Counted from the first letter of the stretch, positions 33,721-46,390 are shown. The stretch: DNA of 64,000 bases from Acanthacorydalis orientalis (GCA_034766995.1 CM068316.1:22401590-22465589); one strand, 5' to 3'. Numbers and translations are program-made. The notes: generated by a model from the sequence alone, not told the origin.

Positions 33721-34117
33721 ATTAACAATCTATAGTAGTATAATATGTACCAATATTAGAATATTTCATATATATAAACGGGTAATTTACATTATCATTT
33801 AAAACATCCATATGTATTATTTATCCAAACTGCTGTTTAAATTGGCTCTACAATTATGAAGAATCCTTAAAAAGGATATGAAAATAAATAAATTTGTTAA
33901 TTGAGACTTGTTGAATTCAATAAAACTAAATGGGGGTCGGTACTGTGTAAATTTTTGAAAAAAATATCTTTAACAATCCAATTTTTAACACTGTTTCGGA
34001 AATTTTTAACTGCAAAAATGAAGACCCAATCAATGTTTTCAACGAGTAGAAATTAAAAGTACTGTACATGGTGAGAGTAGGACTACTACTATATATTTGT
34101 ATCTTTTATTATTTATA
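33721..34117. other. AT-rich DNA, nothing recognised
   Basis: No features of note. Confidence 0.6.
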
Positions 34118-34196
34118 TTAGGTCGGTAGGAAAATAATTACTGCTTTGTATATGAATTTTATGTCATAAACTGCAATTATTTTTTTACCAACCTAA
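34118..34196. mobile_element. Miniature (79 bp) mariner MITE
   Basis: Starts TTAGGTCGGTAGGAAAATAA and ends TTTTACCAACCTAA; TA at 34116-34117 and 34197-34198. Made of the two terminal repeats with a few bases between them, like the copies at 4292 and 62786. Confidence 0.9.
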
Positions 34197-34660
34197 TAAA
34201 TACAATTTTAAAATAATATTTTCTGTGACTCTTGAATATTCAAAAATGTATGTAAAGTATTATATGTAGCTTTTATTATCGAATAAGTAACCCATTCCTG
34301 ACTTATATAATCATTCTCGCTGTTGAATATTAACGAGCGTGTCCTCTTGCAAATATATTGCAACGTAGATTTTTATAAAGTTGCACATTTTATTGTAGAT
34401 ATTCTGATACCAATATCATACTTCTTCGAGAAAACTTTGAGTGTCATCGTTAATAATAATTTAATACAAAATCTGTACACATTCTTTTTTTAGTGCAATT
34501 TTACAGAACTTTTTTTTATATATAGGTAGTTTCTTGTATCGTTACATTATGATTTTGCTATTATTACATATCTGTTTTTTACATTTTATTTGAATTTTAT
34601 TTTTATATTACAACAAAATTTTTTCGTGACATTAATCAGTCTTGCCGATGGAATATTTTT

Positions 34661-34706
<46 letters not shown>

Positions 34707-35439
34707 TAATGTTAACGTCTGCCTTTCCGTCTACATATGAAATTATTTTATATTTGTAAATTAGTATGGTAATGTTTATGATAATGCAATATTCTATTTT
34801 ATGCAAATTAATAATCACAAATAAATATTTTAAAAGTAGTTAATGTGTAAATATTTAAATTTTTTATTTTTGTTTTTCTTAGTGGGTACATTTTTTATAA
34901 TTTCTATTACATTGTATAATGTTCAGCTCTTAAACATCAATTGTATTCACAAACTGACTAAAATAATTCTAACTACTGGAACAAAATTATTTGTTGCTAA
35001 AAATATCTTATAGAAGTGATAAAAGTAATGATATATTATTAAAAAATATTTCAAGTGAATGAAATTAAAATAATTTAATTAGTATTTTTCTTATTATTTT
35101 GAAAATTACAGATAATTGATGTTCTGTTTTATTAACAATTCTTTTATGAAACAATCAAGATATTTTTCTAGACAACCGATCAACAAAAACGAAGAAAAGT
35201 GATGATTTTATATATTTCATTTAAAAAAATGAAATTTATAACGAATGAAAGTAATTCAATTTTTGTATGCAAGTTTGTGGAATTATTCACAATTTGAGCA
35301 CTTTATTGTACAAAATTCAATTGAAAAATAAATCGTACTAAATCTTAAAAAAAAATTCACAAAAGTGTTTGTGCTGTTTCGACGAAACATATGCAAGACA
35401 GTAATAATCTTTTTATTAGTTTTTGAGACGAAAGTTGTA
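34197..35439. other. AT-rich DNA with one TA array
   Basis: (TA)n at 34665-34702. No coding signal recognised. Confidence 0.6.
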
Positions 35440-35996
35440 TCAGGTTGGTAGGAAAATTAGTGTGGTTTTTGTTTTTTGAATTATAACCTTATATTTTTCA
35501 ATGAAAGTGTCATTTCATCAGGTCCATATTAATATCAATTTAAAGTACATTTTTGGTCTATTTTGGTAACATCGATTTTGGTTTTATTACTAATTATGCT
35601 TCAAGTGGGGAAATTGAATTAAAGATGGAAAAGAAGATAATAAGAGCTTTTTTTGCATGAGTTCAAAATGGGTGGTAAAGCAGTTGAAACTGTTCGTAAA
35701 CTATATGATACTTTTGATGTGGGTATTGTTAATGAACATACAGCGCAATGGTGGTTCCAAAAATGTTGTGTTAGAGCCTTGAAGATAAAGAAGGCTATGA
35801 GTGTTTTTCTTCAGTTCATTACGACCAGCTGAAGGCGTTATTTGAATCAAAACCACCCATAATTCGAGTTTGCACAAAAGTTAAGCGTTAGTTATCTAAC
35901 AGTTCTGAACCCCTTGAACAGCTAGGAAAATCAAAAAAGAGAAAAATGTGTGTGAATTTGAAGGTCATAAACCTCAGTTATTTTCCACCAAAATCG
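35440..35996 (+). mobile_element. Full-size mariner MITE (TTAGGTTGGT family)
   Basis: Starts TCAGGTTGGTAGGAAAATTA after TA (35438-35439); the 3' end is degraded (TTTCCACCAAAATC). The plus-strand relic holds the DNA-binding region: KMEKKI, ELLFLHEFKMG-like block near 35650, AVETVRKL, then QRNGGSK and a KLSVSYLTVLNPLEQLGKSKK-like second helix-turn-helix near 35880. Frameshifts and stops throughout; no catalytic domain. Confidence 0.88.
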
Positions 35997-36708
35997 TTTG
36001 ATTATTTTTTTCGTTGTTGTTGTTATTTTGTAGCATGTTGAAATTCTTGGATACTCAGTAAATTTAAATTAAATCGATATTATAAATCCATAATACTTAT
36101 TCGGAAAAATGTGTAACTTTGGCCGTATCTTGAGAGGTTTCAAAACCGATATCAAACTTTAGATTCAAAACAGAGTATTTTTATAAGCATAGATTTATAT
36201 AAATATATAACATTTAATTGGAAAATCATTTTGATTCTAGATAAAATATTTGTATTTACGATATTCCTATTTCTGTTGCTGAAAGAACGAGGGAAATAGT
36301 AAAACTTCAGGCACGGATAAATATTGGATTTAGTAATACAATTGTAAAATTTGGTCTATTTCTTTTCAAGTTCATTGCTTATAATTACAAAAACGCTTAA
36401 AAACTGTCGCATTTAATTATAATTACTGAATAAGTCTAATATTAATATTTTAATTTGAAGTTTTAGTTATGTTAAATTTTTTTTTAGTAAATAAATTTTA
36501 AAAGAAGGATTCTTTTTTGACTTAAGTATTATATAGTTCATACATATATCCAAAAAACTAAAAACATAATTTATTTACGTTTTATGTTTACAATAATCTT
36601 ATGTGATGTTTAAGTATTTGGCTAAATACATTATAGAATACCTCGAATTATTACGTAAATATATAGTAAAAAAAATATAATAAAATATAAATAAAGGTGA
36701 TCGGTTCT
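35997..36708. other. AT-rich DNA, nothing recognised
   Basis: No features of note. Confidence 0.6.
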
Positions 36709-36948
36709 TTAAATGTTATTTTGTCAAATTATTCATTTTGAGTGCATAATTATTATACATTCTACATTTTTCATAAGGCCACTTTTTATTCTTTTACTTA
36801 TTTTCTTTTAATGATACCTGAATAGTTTGATCTATCAAACAATTCAAGTACCACTGGACTTCTAAATCCAGTGTTTAATCGCTAAAACCATAATAAACAA
36901 CTATCTAGTGTTTAGAAATTTTATTTAAAAAAAAGAAGAAATGAAACA
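36709..36948 (+). repeat. Direct repeat, unit 1 (left of piggyBac-like element)
   Basis: Begins TTAAATGTTATTTTGTCAAA and includes TCCAGTGTTTAATCGCTAAA. The same order recurs at 37963-38170. Unit 1 has an extra stretch of about 25 bp near 36836-36862. Confidence 0.85.
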
Positions 36949-36952
36949 TTAA

Positions 36953-37962
36953 CCATTTGGAGCCGGAGAGGGGGAAAAGGTGCTAAATTTTTAAACAAAT
37001 ATTTTTCGATTGGTTGGACATTCTTTTATTTTAAACAAAATAAAAATTATAAATTTGTAGCTTACAAGAAAAAATATGTTAATTCAGATAATCCATTAGA
37101 AATTTCACATCTATCTGATATATCATGAAAAATCGTTGACAATATTCCGGGAAACATGAGTCTCTTGATTGGAAACATGATTGGAAGCGGGAAAATTAAT
37201 AACAATTGAAAATTTGCAGAAATAACATTACCGTTGAGTGTGAACATTTTTGAAACAATCAAGTGTGCACAAAACGGTTTCATATCGGTCACATCTTGTA
37301 GACGTCGGTCTTTTCCATTTACTTTTCAAACTACACACTGTGCTCATTGACTATGATCTGAAAGTATTCTATCCGGAAAATGAAGGGTCGATCAGTGTTT
37401 ATTTGGACTCTTGTAGAAGATGCATTTGGAGAAACTTTTTGAATAATATATGAAGATAATATGAGTTTGTAATCAGCAAAACTCATTCAAATAACTTATG
37501 CGTTGTAGATTGTAAGATCGAAAATATAGAAGAAAAGTTTTTTGTACCATTTGACTGTTTTCCTTGTGATTTTTTTGACAGGAAAAAACTAACTTACCAA
37601 TGAATCAAAAATATCGCTGCACACAGAATTTTATTTTTTTACGACGCACATGAAGAATGTAGAGTCTCGAAATTTTTATGTGTTTTTTTGCAATGATGAT
37701 ATTTTGGAAAAAAATATTATTCAACCTAATTCTCAAGTTCACAATCTTTATAGGGTTTCAAATAAGAAAACCGCGATTTTTCTGATTTTTGGATGATCAT
37801 ATTTTTTTTTCTAATGAAAGAAGGAAATAAATTTAGTCTCATTAGAAAGAGATTCGTGACCTTTAAATATATCATCTAAAACCTAGCGCTCTGAGAGTTT
37901 CGCTCTATAGTTTCTTTGGAAAACATCAATGGATTTCTGGATTCACGACTGACTTCAAAGGG
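36953..37962. mobile_element. piggyBac-like non-autonomous element
   Basis: Flanked on both sides by TTAA (36949-36952 and 37963-37966). Left end CCATTTGGAGCCGG and right end, as complement, CCCTTTGAAGTCAG match at 10 of 14 positions, in the style of piggyBac ends (CCCTTTG). About 1010 bp. The longest frames (37062-37292 minus, 37250-37453 plus) do not show the piggyBac catalytic Asp motifs, so it appears non-autonomous or badly decayed. It sits exactly at the boundary of two direct-repeat units. Confidence 0.78.
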
Positions 37963-38170
37963 TTAAATGTTATTTTGTCAAATTATTAATTTTGAATGCA
38001 TAACTATTATACAATCTACACTTTTCCTATAGTTACTTTTTAATTTTATTTATTTTCTTTAAATGGTACTTGAGTAGTTTGACAAAAGTCCAGTGTTTAA
38101 TTTCTAAAACCCCAACAACCAACCATCCAGTGTTTAAATATTTTAATTGAAAACAAGAATAAATAAAAAA
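37963..38170 (+). repeat. Direct repeat, unit 2 (right of piggyBac-like element)
   Basis: Starts at the TTAA beside the element and continues ATGTTATTTTGTCAAATTAT, then ACTATTATACAATCTACAC and CCAGTGTTTAATTTCTAAAA, in the same order as unit 1 with about 15-20% divergence by eye. Confidence 0.85.
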
Positions 38171-40237
38171 TTGAATAGTTTCTAGGAAAATGAATATACA
38201 ATTAAAAAAATTCTGAAGTGATTTTGTGAAAATATAATGGTTTGATTAGTTTTTCAGAGTTTCAGTTAGGTTTTTTGATATTGGAATTTTGATTATATAC
38301 TATATGACTATATGATTTGGGAATTATTAATACTATAAGTTCGCTGGAACAAACAAAAGCTTACTAAATGATATTTTGACTTATTGAGGATGGTTATGGT
38401 AAATTATATGGATTTTCTATCTTGTTTAAATTTTTGTGTAAATTAATTTCAGATATTTTTATTCATTTTATAACTGCATTTGTAACAACTTTAATTGATA
38501 CTTCTATCTTGGCAATACAGTCGAATTTAATAAAATTAATTATAACCTTCTTAGAACAACATACTTACTATAAACATGAATATTAAAAAATATATATTCT
38601 GTTTGCGTTTATGAGTATTATTATTATATATATAATAAATATGATGTAACAGTAAAATATATTTTATTCATAATTTTACAAAGATGTATTGTTGGTTTAA
38701 GATTTAATTTAGATATTTTATTTTTAATAGAATGTAAATAGAAATAATTGAGTTATAATGTTTGAAATGAATTTTGAATTTTATTTATATTGTTAATATG
38801 TTTTATACCACTGGTTTAGATTAATAAGAATATATTTGTTTGCATTTAAAATGCACATTTAACTTGCAATATACTTACGTTATTTGTATTGCAACATTGC
38901 GGTTCGCCGACAATATTGCTGTCTATAATAAAGGTTATTGTACTCTTTAAATGGTAATCAACTAATAATCAAGAATACAAATAATGTTTTCTTAATTTGT
39001 TTATATTTCCTGATTATTAAATCGTTCAAGATTAATTAATAAGAACAGCACATTAGTGAACTGATTATTTTTGAAAATGTATAATAATTTTTTTTTCATG
39101 ATTTTGAATATAACTATAACGATAGAATATAGCTATTTATACTTGTAATAGAATGCAATAAAATTTGTTTAAAGTGACATTAAACGGATCATGAAGAATA
39201 AGTTGCTATAACCGAATATTCGAATAATAGAAAGGTAGTACATATTTATTTTTAAAATTTTCTTAACCGGATTTATAAGTAACCACATAAGAAAAAAATA
39301 TATTATATCTGTTGATATTTTTAATTTTTACTCTTTGTTTTGGCGATTTTTTTTCATTTCGTATTTTTATTAGAATAGTTTTTTTTTACCTTTGACTTTT
39401 AATAGCTCTAATTTGTTATAATTTAATAATTATAAACAAAATGTTATTAGTATAAAAATCTTAAAAAAATATCTTCATAATAGAGATCATCGTTATATAT
39501 GAAATATTTGTAACTTGCAGAATTTGCAATGAAGTTAAATGAGAAACCAAACTTATTTCTGATTTTAGTTGTTATAATTGAAAGGTTGTTATAATTGAAT
39601 TCTATTCCACATTTGAAAGTAAATATGCTTATTAAGAAATACTTAGTTATTCAGTAGATAAAAATTGATATAACAAGTTATATATTATTAAAATTGATTA
39701 TGAATATAAATTATAAACAAATAACACTTATGGAATTAAGTTTAATGATATATTGAGATTTTAGAAATAATCGAAATTAAAATAAACTATTTTAATAATT
39801 ATATATACATTATTACGATACTTAATTGGTAAGTAACAGTTATAAAATTGAGTTCAAAATTAAACATATATATATATATATACACAAAAATACCTACTTG
39901 TTTACAAATAGAGATTTTTGATGTATAATATTAATCTTTACAGTGTTCTAAAATAAACGGATCAAATATCGTTTAAACAAATGGAAAACTGTATATATAA
40001 GTGATTATTATTATGGAATCTCTTATTGTTTGCATTGATATTTTTAATCAGAAAATATGATGACTTTCGTAGTAATTTTATTGTAATTATTACTAAAAAT
40101 AATGTAAACTGACTATACCTGAGAAAAATTTGCGTAAATTTATTGATATACTATAAGAGAAATCTTAGGTACAAGAATATATTTAGTGAAAATTTGTAAA
40201 AAAATCTTATCTTTAGTTTTTTTTAATAAAAAAACCT
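38171..40237. other. AT-rich DNA, nothing recognised
   Basis: About 2 kb without long frames or element ends; a short TA run at 39867-39881. Confidence 0.6.
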
Positions 40238-40259
40238 ATATATATATATATTTACATAT

Positions 40260-40292
<33 letters not shown>

Positions 40293-40472
40293 TTACGGCT
40301 TGGTGTAAGTTACCTCGAGTTACTTCAGTGATTTGTGATTGATATTATTCATGGCTGCAAAATGCAAACCATTCTACTTTCTATATTGATATGATCATTT
40401 CATTTATAATTAAAAAAAGTTATCTATCTGAATTCAACTAGTAACAAAAGTCAGTTGTTCTCTCTCTCTATA

Positions 40473-40540
<68 letters not shown>
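40238..40540. repeat. Inverted pair of TA/GA and CT/TA microsatellites
   Basis: TA then (GA)n at 40238-40291, and (CT)n then TA at 40459-40540, so the two arrays are inverted copies around about 165 bp of unassigned DNA. Confidence 0.85.
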
Positions 40541-40543
<3 letters not shown>

Positions 40544-41712
40544 TCGAGTTATTGTCGAGTGTTTTTATGTATATCTTTTTAATGCCGTTTTGAAGTTATG
40601 CTGTGCATATTTCATGCAAATCTGGTAGTTTCCTGTTGTATATACCTGTATGAGCTGCACGCTTTTTTAAAAAATTTAAATTTAAATTATTATATTTTTT
40701 AATTGAAAATTTTCTATTTTGAACTACTTAAATCATTACGTATCTGCTATCGCTAAAATAAGACCACAAACTTTAAATTCTTGTTGGAAAGCAACTTGGT
40801 CTGGATGTGTTGAAAAACAGTGCAACCATTCAAACATCGACATAATCAGCTGAAATCATTATTTTGGCACATGAAATTGTTGGAAAAGGTTTTGATACCT
40901 TTAGCCAGAATGATGTCAACGTATTGCTTGTGAATAATATTTCAAATGACGATGGTTATATTATGTTATTGGTATAACTTTAGATATCGTTGAGAATCCA
41001 GAAAACGATAGTAAAAGCGAAAGAAACCCTGCCCTCCTCACTGCAATTATAATTCGAGAAGGTCTTCAATTTTGCAATAAATTGGAATATCATTTTCTTG
41101 TTAATGACACAAATTCTGAACGAACCTTCAAATTCCTACGCGAGTTGAAGAATTTTATGTCTGAATATTGTCTAATATGTCTGAATTATGCATAAAAAAT
41201 TAGTGAAATCATCATTGCAATTTTAATCACTGATTATATTGTCAGAGAAAAAAAATCAACACAGCACGAGGATGAAATTGACGTTAATCCTGTTTGTGAA
41301 GAACCATTTGTTTACCATGCAGATCTGATGCGCTGACTATCTCTTCTAGTGATGAAAGTGATTTCGCACCAGTTCGCAAATGGTGCCGCAAATCGTGAGA
41401 TAGTGATGATAATTCTGATGAAAAAATGTAAAAAGAATATTAGTTTTTAATAAAACTAAATGATTTAAATTTTAAAACAATTTTTTTTAAGTTTTATATC
41501 AATTTATTTCAGATTTTTGAAGGAATTTTAGGCAATCTTCTTTTTCTGAAACTTTTTTTATGCGATTTTGTGTGTATTTTAACTCATTGCTTCGGTTTTA
41601 TGCAGTTTTAGAAAATTATGGAATGTATCCTTAATTTTTCAACGTAAGTTATCTTTTTTGTGTGACTTTTTCATAAACGGTTTTCTGTCGAACGTATCTA
41701 GAAACTTGACTT
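40541..41712 (+). mobile_element. Tigger/pogo-like element remnant
   Basis: Ends are CAGTCGAGTTATTGTCGAGT on the left and, as complement, AAGTCAAGTTTCTAGATACG on the right, both against TA arrays, fitting TA insertion. The coding relic in shifting frames near 40750-41000 reads IRPQTLNSCWKATW, then AEIIILAHEIVGKGFDTFSQ and NDVNVLL, which matches the C-terminal region of Tigger/jerky-type transposases (the xVxACWxxxW and IxxLAxxxGGxGFxDxxxxDVxELL blocks). A Ser/Asp-rich tail (SSSDESDFAPVRKW and DSDDNSDEKM) follows near 41340-41430. The DNA-binding and DDD parts are missing. Confidence 0.6.
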
Positions 41713-41760
41713 TATATATATATATATATATATATTCATATGTAGTTGTATGAATATATA
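41713..41760. repeat. (TA)n with adjoining small hairpin
   Basis: TA at 41713-41734, then ATTCATATGTAGTTGTATGAAT as a small inverted repeat. Confidence 0.85.
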
Positions 41761-42722
41761 TTGTATTGTGTATGAAGTTTTAGACAATTGTTTCTTATTA
41801 AAATTATCAAAACTTTTTTAAATAATCTTTTAATAAGTTAATATTTCACAATATTTATAGATGATAAAGAAATTTTTACGAACCATCCATGAAAAATAAG
41901 TTAATCAACCCAACCAAAGTTAATTCTATTATAAAGAGTACTTTCATGGCCACTTATTCTAAGTTGTCCGCACGTTTTTATATTTACTTATAACGTATAA
42001 TGATAATACATTTCTTTTAGCAGGCATATTTGCAGGTATGCTGCGCTTCAAATGTTATACTATAACGTCTGGATGTTTAGTAATTATTTTTATAACTAGC
42101 TCTTTGCAACCTATGTTACGTGCAAAGTGTGTTTTATTTTATCTAACGATGTTCTTTCAAGAAATAACTACCAAGCATATTTCAGATTGTCAAATTTGGA
42201 TTCAGCAATTTTCAAATTAATTTGGTTTTCATTCGCACAATGTTTATATTTTTTTTGAATAGTATAAAAATTTTATGTCATACCGTTTTAAAAACAGATT
42301 TATACTCTCATTCGCAGATAAATTTTGCGATAATTTATTTACGATTCGTGACTAGTTACTAAAATAGAATTTATAATTATTTTTTTAGTATAGTATTGTG
42401 AACATAAATTTGATGATACTTTTATGATATTTTAATTTTTTTTATTGTTATGTCATATATTTGTTTTTATAAAACATATCTAAAACTGTTTAAGAATTAT
42501 ATATTTAGATTTTTTATATTATGTTAAATTATTGGTACAATGATGGCGCTTTGTTTTTAATATAATTAACCTTCTATTCAAAAATTTCATTGTTATAATT
42601 AACATAAGATTGTTAACGTAACTTTTTAAGAATTAGATTTTTTCAAAAAATTCTAATGAAAAATAACTTTGCAAAATGAAAACTTAAAAATTGAATCGAG
42701 TAAATAACAGCCGAAAAACTTA
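41761..42722. other. AT-rich DNA, nothing recognised
   Basis: The 60-codon frame at 42038-42220 has no recognisable features beyond hydrophobic residues. Confidence 0.5.
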
Positions 42723-42730
42723 TTTTTAAC

Positions 42731-43037
42731 CAGGCCTATGACACTCGCTTATACTTCTAATACATTTCTCTGACTAGGTAATATAAATGTCACTAGGCGG
42801 CATTCCCAACAGGTCGAATCTCGGGTCTCTCTAATCCTCTGTTCGCTCTTATCGTACTCATTCTTTATATGCGGATTACATTTTCCTTAAAGTGGACAAT
42901 CACACAAAAAACAGGAGACACTGAGAACTTCCGAGAATTTTTAAAACTCGCGCTCAGAAGGACCGACCTACTACTAATGCCACGACATTAATAGTTTACA
43001 GAGCAGTTGCCATGATGAGGCGAGTGTCTTAAGCCTG
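42731..43037. mobile_element. 307-bp MITE with 8-bp target duplication
   Basis: TTTTTAAC occurs at 42723-42730 and again at 43038-43045. Between them the ends CAGGCCTATGACACTCGC and, as complement, CAGGCTTAAGACACTCGC match at 16 of 18 positions. The body is GC-richer than the flanks and has no long frame. An 8-bp duplication with ends starting CAG points to hAT; P-type elements also make 8-bp duplications and cannot be excluded. Confidence 0.92.
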
Positions 43038-43087
43038 TTTTTAACTAATTATATTTTATCTAATATAGTATAGTACTTTACATATAC

Positions 43088-43107
43088 AATATATATATAT
43101 ATATATA
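43088..43107. repeat. Short (TA)n
   Basis: Abuts the mariner copy 2 insertion site. Confidence 0.9.
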
Positions 43108-43109
43108 CA

Positions 43110-44030
43110 CGAGGTCAGACAATTAAGTAATGCGACCGATTTTTTTTCTCGGCCTGTGGTAACACTGCGAACCTGTAACTCCGCCACCGTAATAGCAGAT
43201 CCCTACTCTCTCGATTGAGACCTTGACCACCCTCGTACGATCATTTCTTCGCCAGCTGTTTAGTGTTTTGTAACAACGCGCGAGTAGTGCATGTCACGAA
43301 GCCCACCGAATGAACATCGCTCAAGATTGTATCAAGCAGGTTGAAAGTGATCCTACTCTTCTCGATCGAGTTATTACTGGTGATGAAAGTTGGTTCTTTC
43401 AATATGACCCCGAAACTAAACGACAAAGCCAACAGTGGCTGTCCCCTGGAGCACCAAGTCCAAAGAAGGCGAGAATGAGCAAGTCCAAAGTGAAAACCAT
43501 GTTGATTTGCTTCTTCGACAGCAAAGCGGTTGTTCACAAAGAGTTCGTACCACTTGGACAAACCGTAATCAAGTATTCTACCGCAATGTGCTCGAAAAAT
43601 TACGAAAAAGGGTGCTCAGAGTGCGTCCAGGGTTCGCGAAGACTTGGGTTCTGCATCACGACAATGCTCCCTGTCACAGTGCGTTCAGTGTCTCTCAGTT
43701 TTTGGCGTCTAAAGGCATCGCAACGTTACCACAACCGCCCTATTCACCGGACATGTCACCCTGCGACTTTTTCCTATTCTCCCATATGAAAAAATTCGTC
43801 AAAGGTCGACATTTTGACTCCGTTGAAGATATCCAAGAATCTGTGACGAGGGTACTCGGAGAGGTCCCACAAGAAGTGTTCCAGAATTGTTACGAAAACT
43901 GGAAAACTCGCTGGAATAAGTGTATAGATGCGGGAGGGGACTACTTTGAAGGGGATCGCAGCGATGTACCTTAATTTTTAAATATACTCGATTTTTGAAT
44001 TTTGTCGCATTACTTAATTGTCTTATCTCG
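43110..44030 (+). mobile_element. Young internally deleted mariner, copy 2
   Basis: Starts CGAGGTCAGACAATTAAGTA and ends, as complement, CGAGATAAGACAATTAAG, with TA at 44031-44032; the left duplication has become CA. First roughly 190 bp and last roughly 530 bp are almost identical to copy 1 at 16460-17397. Copy 2 lacks the N-terminal DNA-binding part kept by copy 1 but retains the middle section that copy 1 lost. Clearly GC-richer than the surrounding DNA, so young. Confidence 0.95.
43302..43974 (+). pseudogene. Deleted, frameshifted mariner transposase (catalytic part)
   Basis: The first frame (43310 onward) reads MNIAQDCIKQVESDPTLLDR and then VITGDESWFFQYDPE, which contains the first catalytic Asp, KRQSQQWLSPGAPSPKKAR and [18 protein letters not shown]. 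At about 43567 one A is missing relative to copy 1, and the gene continues in another frame with [23 protein letters not shown] (second Asp) and [12 protein letters not shown] (third Asp) to the stop at 43974. All three catalytic Asp codons are present but in two frames. The helix-turn-helix region is deleted. Confidence 0.92.
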
Positions 44031-44032
44031 TA

Positions 44033-44699
44033 TATATAAATTATATACAGTATTAATTCAAAGAGAATTGTAGTTAAACAATAAAATAATTAGAGGTTAT
44101 ACATTAAGTACTAAAAGTACTTTATGTAATTATCGTGATTACCTCTATTTATAGTTTTTAACTGCAAGAATTTTTTATATTAATTGAATGTTTTATTTTA
44201 TGTCATTATTTTGTTGCATTTTAAGGTTAAGATTGTTTGAACGGAAACTATTGTTGTTTAGAGTGATCCTGTGGAGTAGTAATAAAGTTTTAAAATATTA
44301 TACTATAAATAAATAAAGGCGAAACCTTTTTTATGTAACGCTAAAGACAAATACTTAGTGTTATATAATTCGATAAGCAACTGTAAATGTTTTTTTTGAC
44401 TAAGAAACATATATGAAGACTGTATATAAAAATGGGGTGGAAATATTTAAACCACTATTTTGTCAATAACAATTTTAATTAACAAATTTGTAATCATGCA
44501 TATTATTTTAAATAAAAAAATTCGAAGATTTTTTAACAACGTTAAATTGAATCAAAGTTATTTCAGTTATCTGTTTCTTTAAAATTAATATTAACAAATT
44601 GGAATGTATTTTTAAATAATATTTTCTGAGATTTGTAACTTTTTTGAATCCGAAAATACATTAGAGTAAAAAAACACAACAACAAAAATATTCAATGTA
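44033..44699. other. AT-rich DNA, nothing recognised
   Basis: A small dyad AGTACTAAAAGTACT lies near 44108. Nothing else. Confidence 0.6.
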
Positions 44700-45253
44700 A
44701 TAGGTTGGTAGGAAAATTTGTTTTCACTTTTTGTTTTCTAAATTCTAACCTTAATTTTTTTCAATTTTTGTTATTATGATTATGACAATATAATTTTAAA
44801 GTGCATTTTTCGTACTGTATTTTAGGAAAATCGACTTTGTTTTTATTAATAATTTAGCTTCAAATTGGGTTATTGCATTAAAGATGAAAAAGAAGCAAAT
44901 AAGAGCATTTTTTTGTATGAGTTCAAAACGAATGGTAAAGCAGAAGAAATTACTCGTAAACTAAACGATGCTTTTGGTATGGATACTGTTAAGGAACGTT
45001 CAGTGCAATGGTGGTTCCAAATATTTTGTTCTAGAGGCGAGCCTTGAAGATAAAGAAGGTCGTGGGTGTCTTTCAGTTCATGCGACGAATTGAAGACGTT
45101 AGTTGAATCAGAACCACGCACAATACTTTGAAAGCTTGCAAAAAAGTTAGGCGTTAGACATCCAACAGTTTAGGATCACTTAAAACATAAAATTATTTAA
45201 AATGAATACGAATTTGAAGGTCACAAATTGCAAGTATTCTTCTGCCAACTAAA
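44700..45253 (+). mobile_element. Full-size mariner MITE, best-preserved HTH frame
   Basis: TA at 44698-44699 and 45254-45255; starts ATAGGTTGGTAGGAAAATTT, ends CTGCCAACTAAA. The 60-codon frame 44865-45047 reads GYCIKDEKEANKSIFLYEFK, then AEEITRKLNDAFGMDTVKE and RSVQWWFQIFCSRG: the first helix-turn-helix of a Hsmar1/cecropia-like mariner transposase. After a frameshift come ELKTLVESEPRT and KKLGVRHPTV. The catalytic domain is absent and the gene would stop in the 3' terminal repeat. Confidence 0.92.
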
Positions 45254-46325
45254 TATTTTGTTTCTCACCTGTGGACTTGGTTTTTTTTAGTTTTTTCTTC
45301 TCAATGCCACTGTTTGAATCTTACTAATTGGTATAAATATTTCCAAATTAGAAACAGTAAATCCATATATATTTATTTGAAGATCCCAGAAAAAGAAATC
45401 GGTAGTAGAAAATATTCAGTGACCTTAATTAGAAGAAACGCAACTTCGAAAATATATTCAATATATTGTACATATGTTTACCCGTTATTTAATATTTTTG
45501 TATTCAAATTACATACACATTTAAACTTAGTTAAAAATAAAAATATGTATTTGATGTGGATATTGATTAGACTTACTATTTATTATATAATAAAGTTGGA
45601 AATAAATGTTTCTCTTTATTGTTATTTTCTTTGATTAAAGTATTCTACGATTATCATAAAACAAATTGTGTGATTATTTGTTTAGCTAAAATTAGGTAAA
45701 AAATTGTATCAAAAGTTATTGGTTAATAAAGTGTTCTTAATAAAAATTTACAAATTTTGAAGTGGGAACATTAGTTTAATATTGAAGAATGTAGATTATA
45801 AAAATAGACTAAAATCATTCTATACATATTGTTTTGTAATTTAAAATAAAAAGAAAGACAAAATACTATAGAATAAAATTTATCTCAATACTTACACTAA
45901 AATGTTTTTACTTCTCTTAATTAAAATATATCTCAAACATGGTACAGATAAGAGAAAAGAGTTTAATTCTATTTAAGAAAAAAGTACTATACATTCGATT
46001 ATTTTGGTCACTTTATATTAATACACGTGCCCATTATTTACAGAAAAACAAATAAATAAATGCTAAAAATCCTTTAATTATAGTTCAACTGACTAGCAAT
46101 ATTTGTTTAGTTATTTTAGTAACACCTGATTACTTACTAATAAAATCATTTTTCTACATACGTATATTATTTTAAAATGATAAAATTTTTTGGATAAAAT
46201 ATAGCAAATTGATAATTATTTTTGTTTGTATATTCATAATATTTTTTCAACTAAAATGTATATTCTGTTGATTTATAGATCATTGATTTATTTTATACGC
46301 TTTAGTACTTTAATAAAATTAAATT
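45254..46325. other. AT-rich DNA, nothing recognised
   Basis: The 106-codon frame at 45314-45634 has low-complexity Ile/Tyr/Leu content and no recognisable domain. Confidence 0.5.
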
Positions 46326-46333
46326 ATATCTAT

Positions 46334-46390
<57 letters not shown>

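Noticed and set aside
42790..42840. GGTCGAATCTCG resembling a pol III B box inside the 307-bp MITE (SINE idea)
   Set aside because: No A box at the right distance, and exact 8-bp duplications with inverted ends show a DNA transposon.
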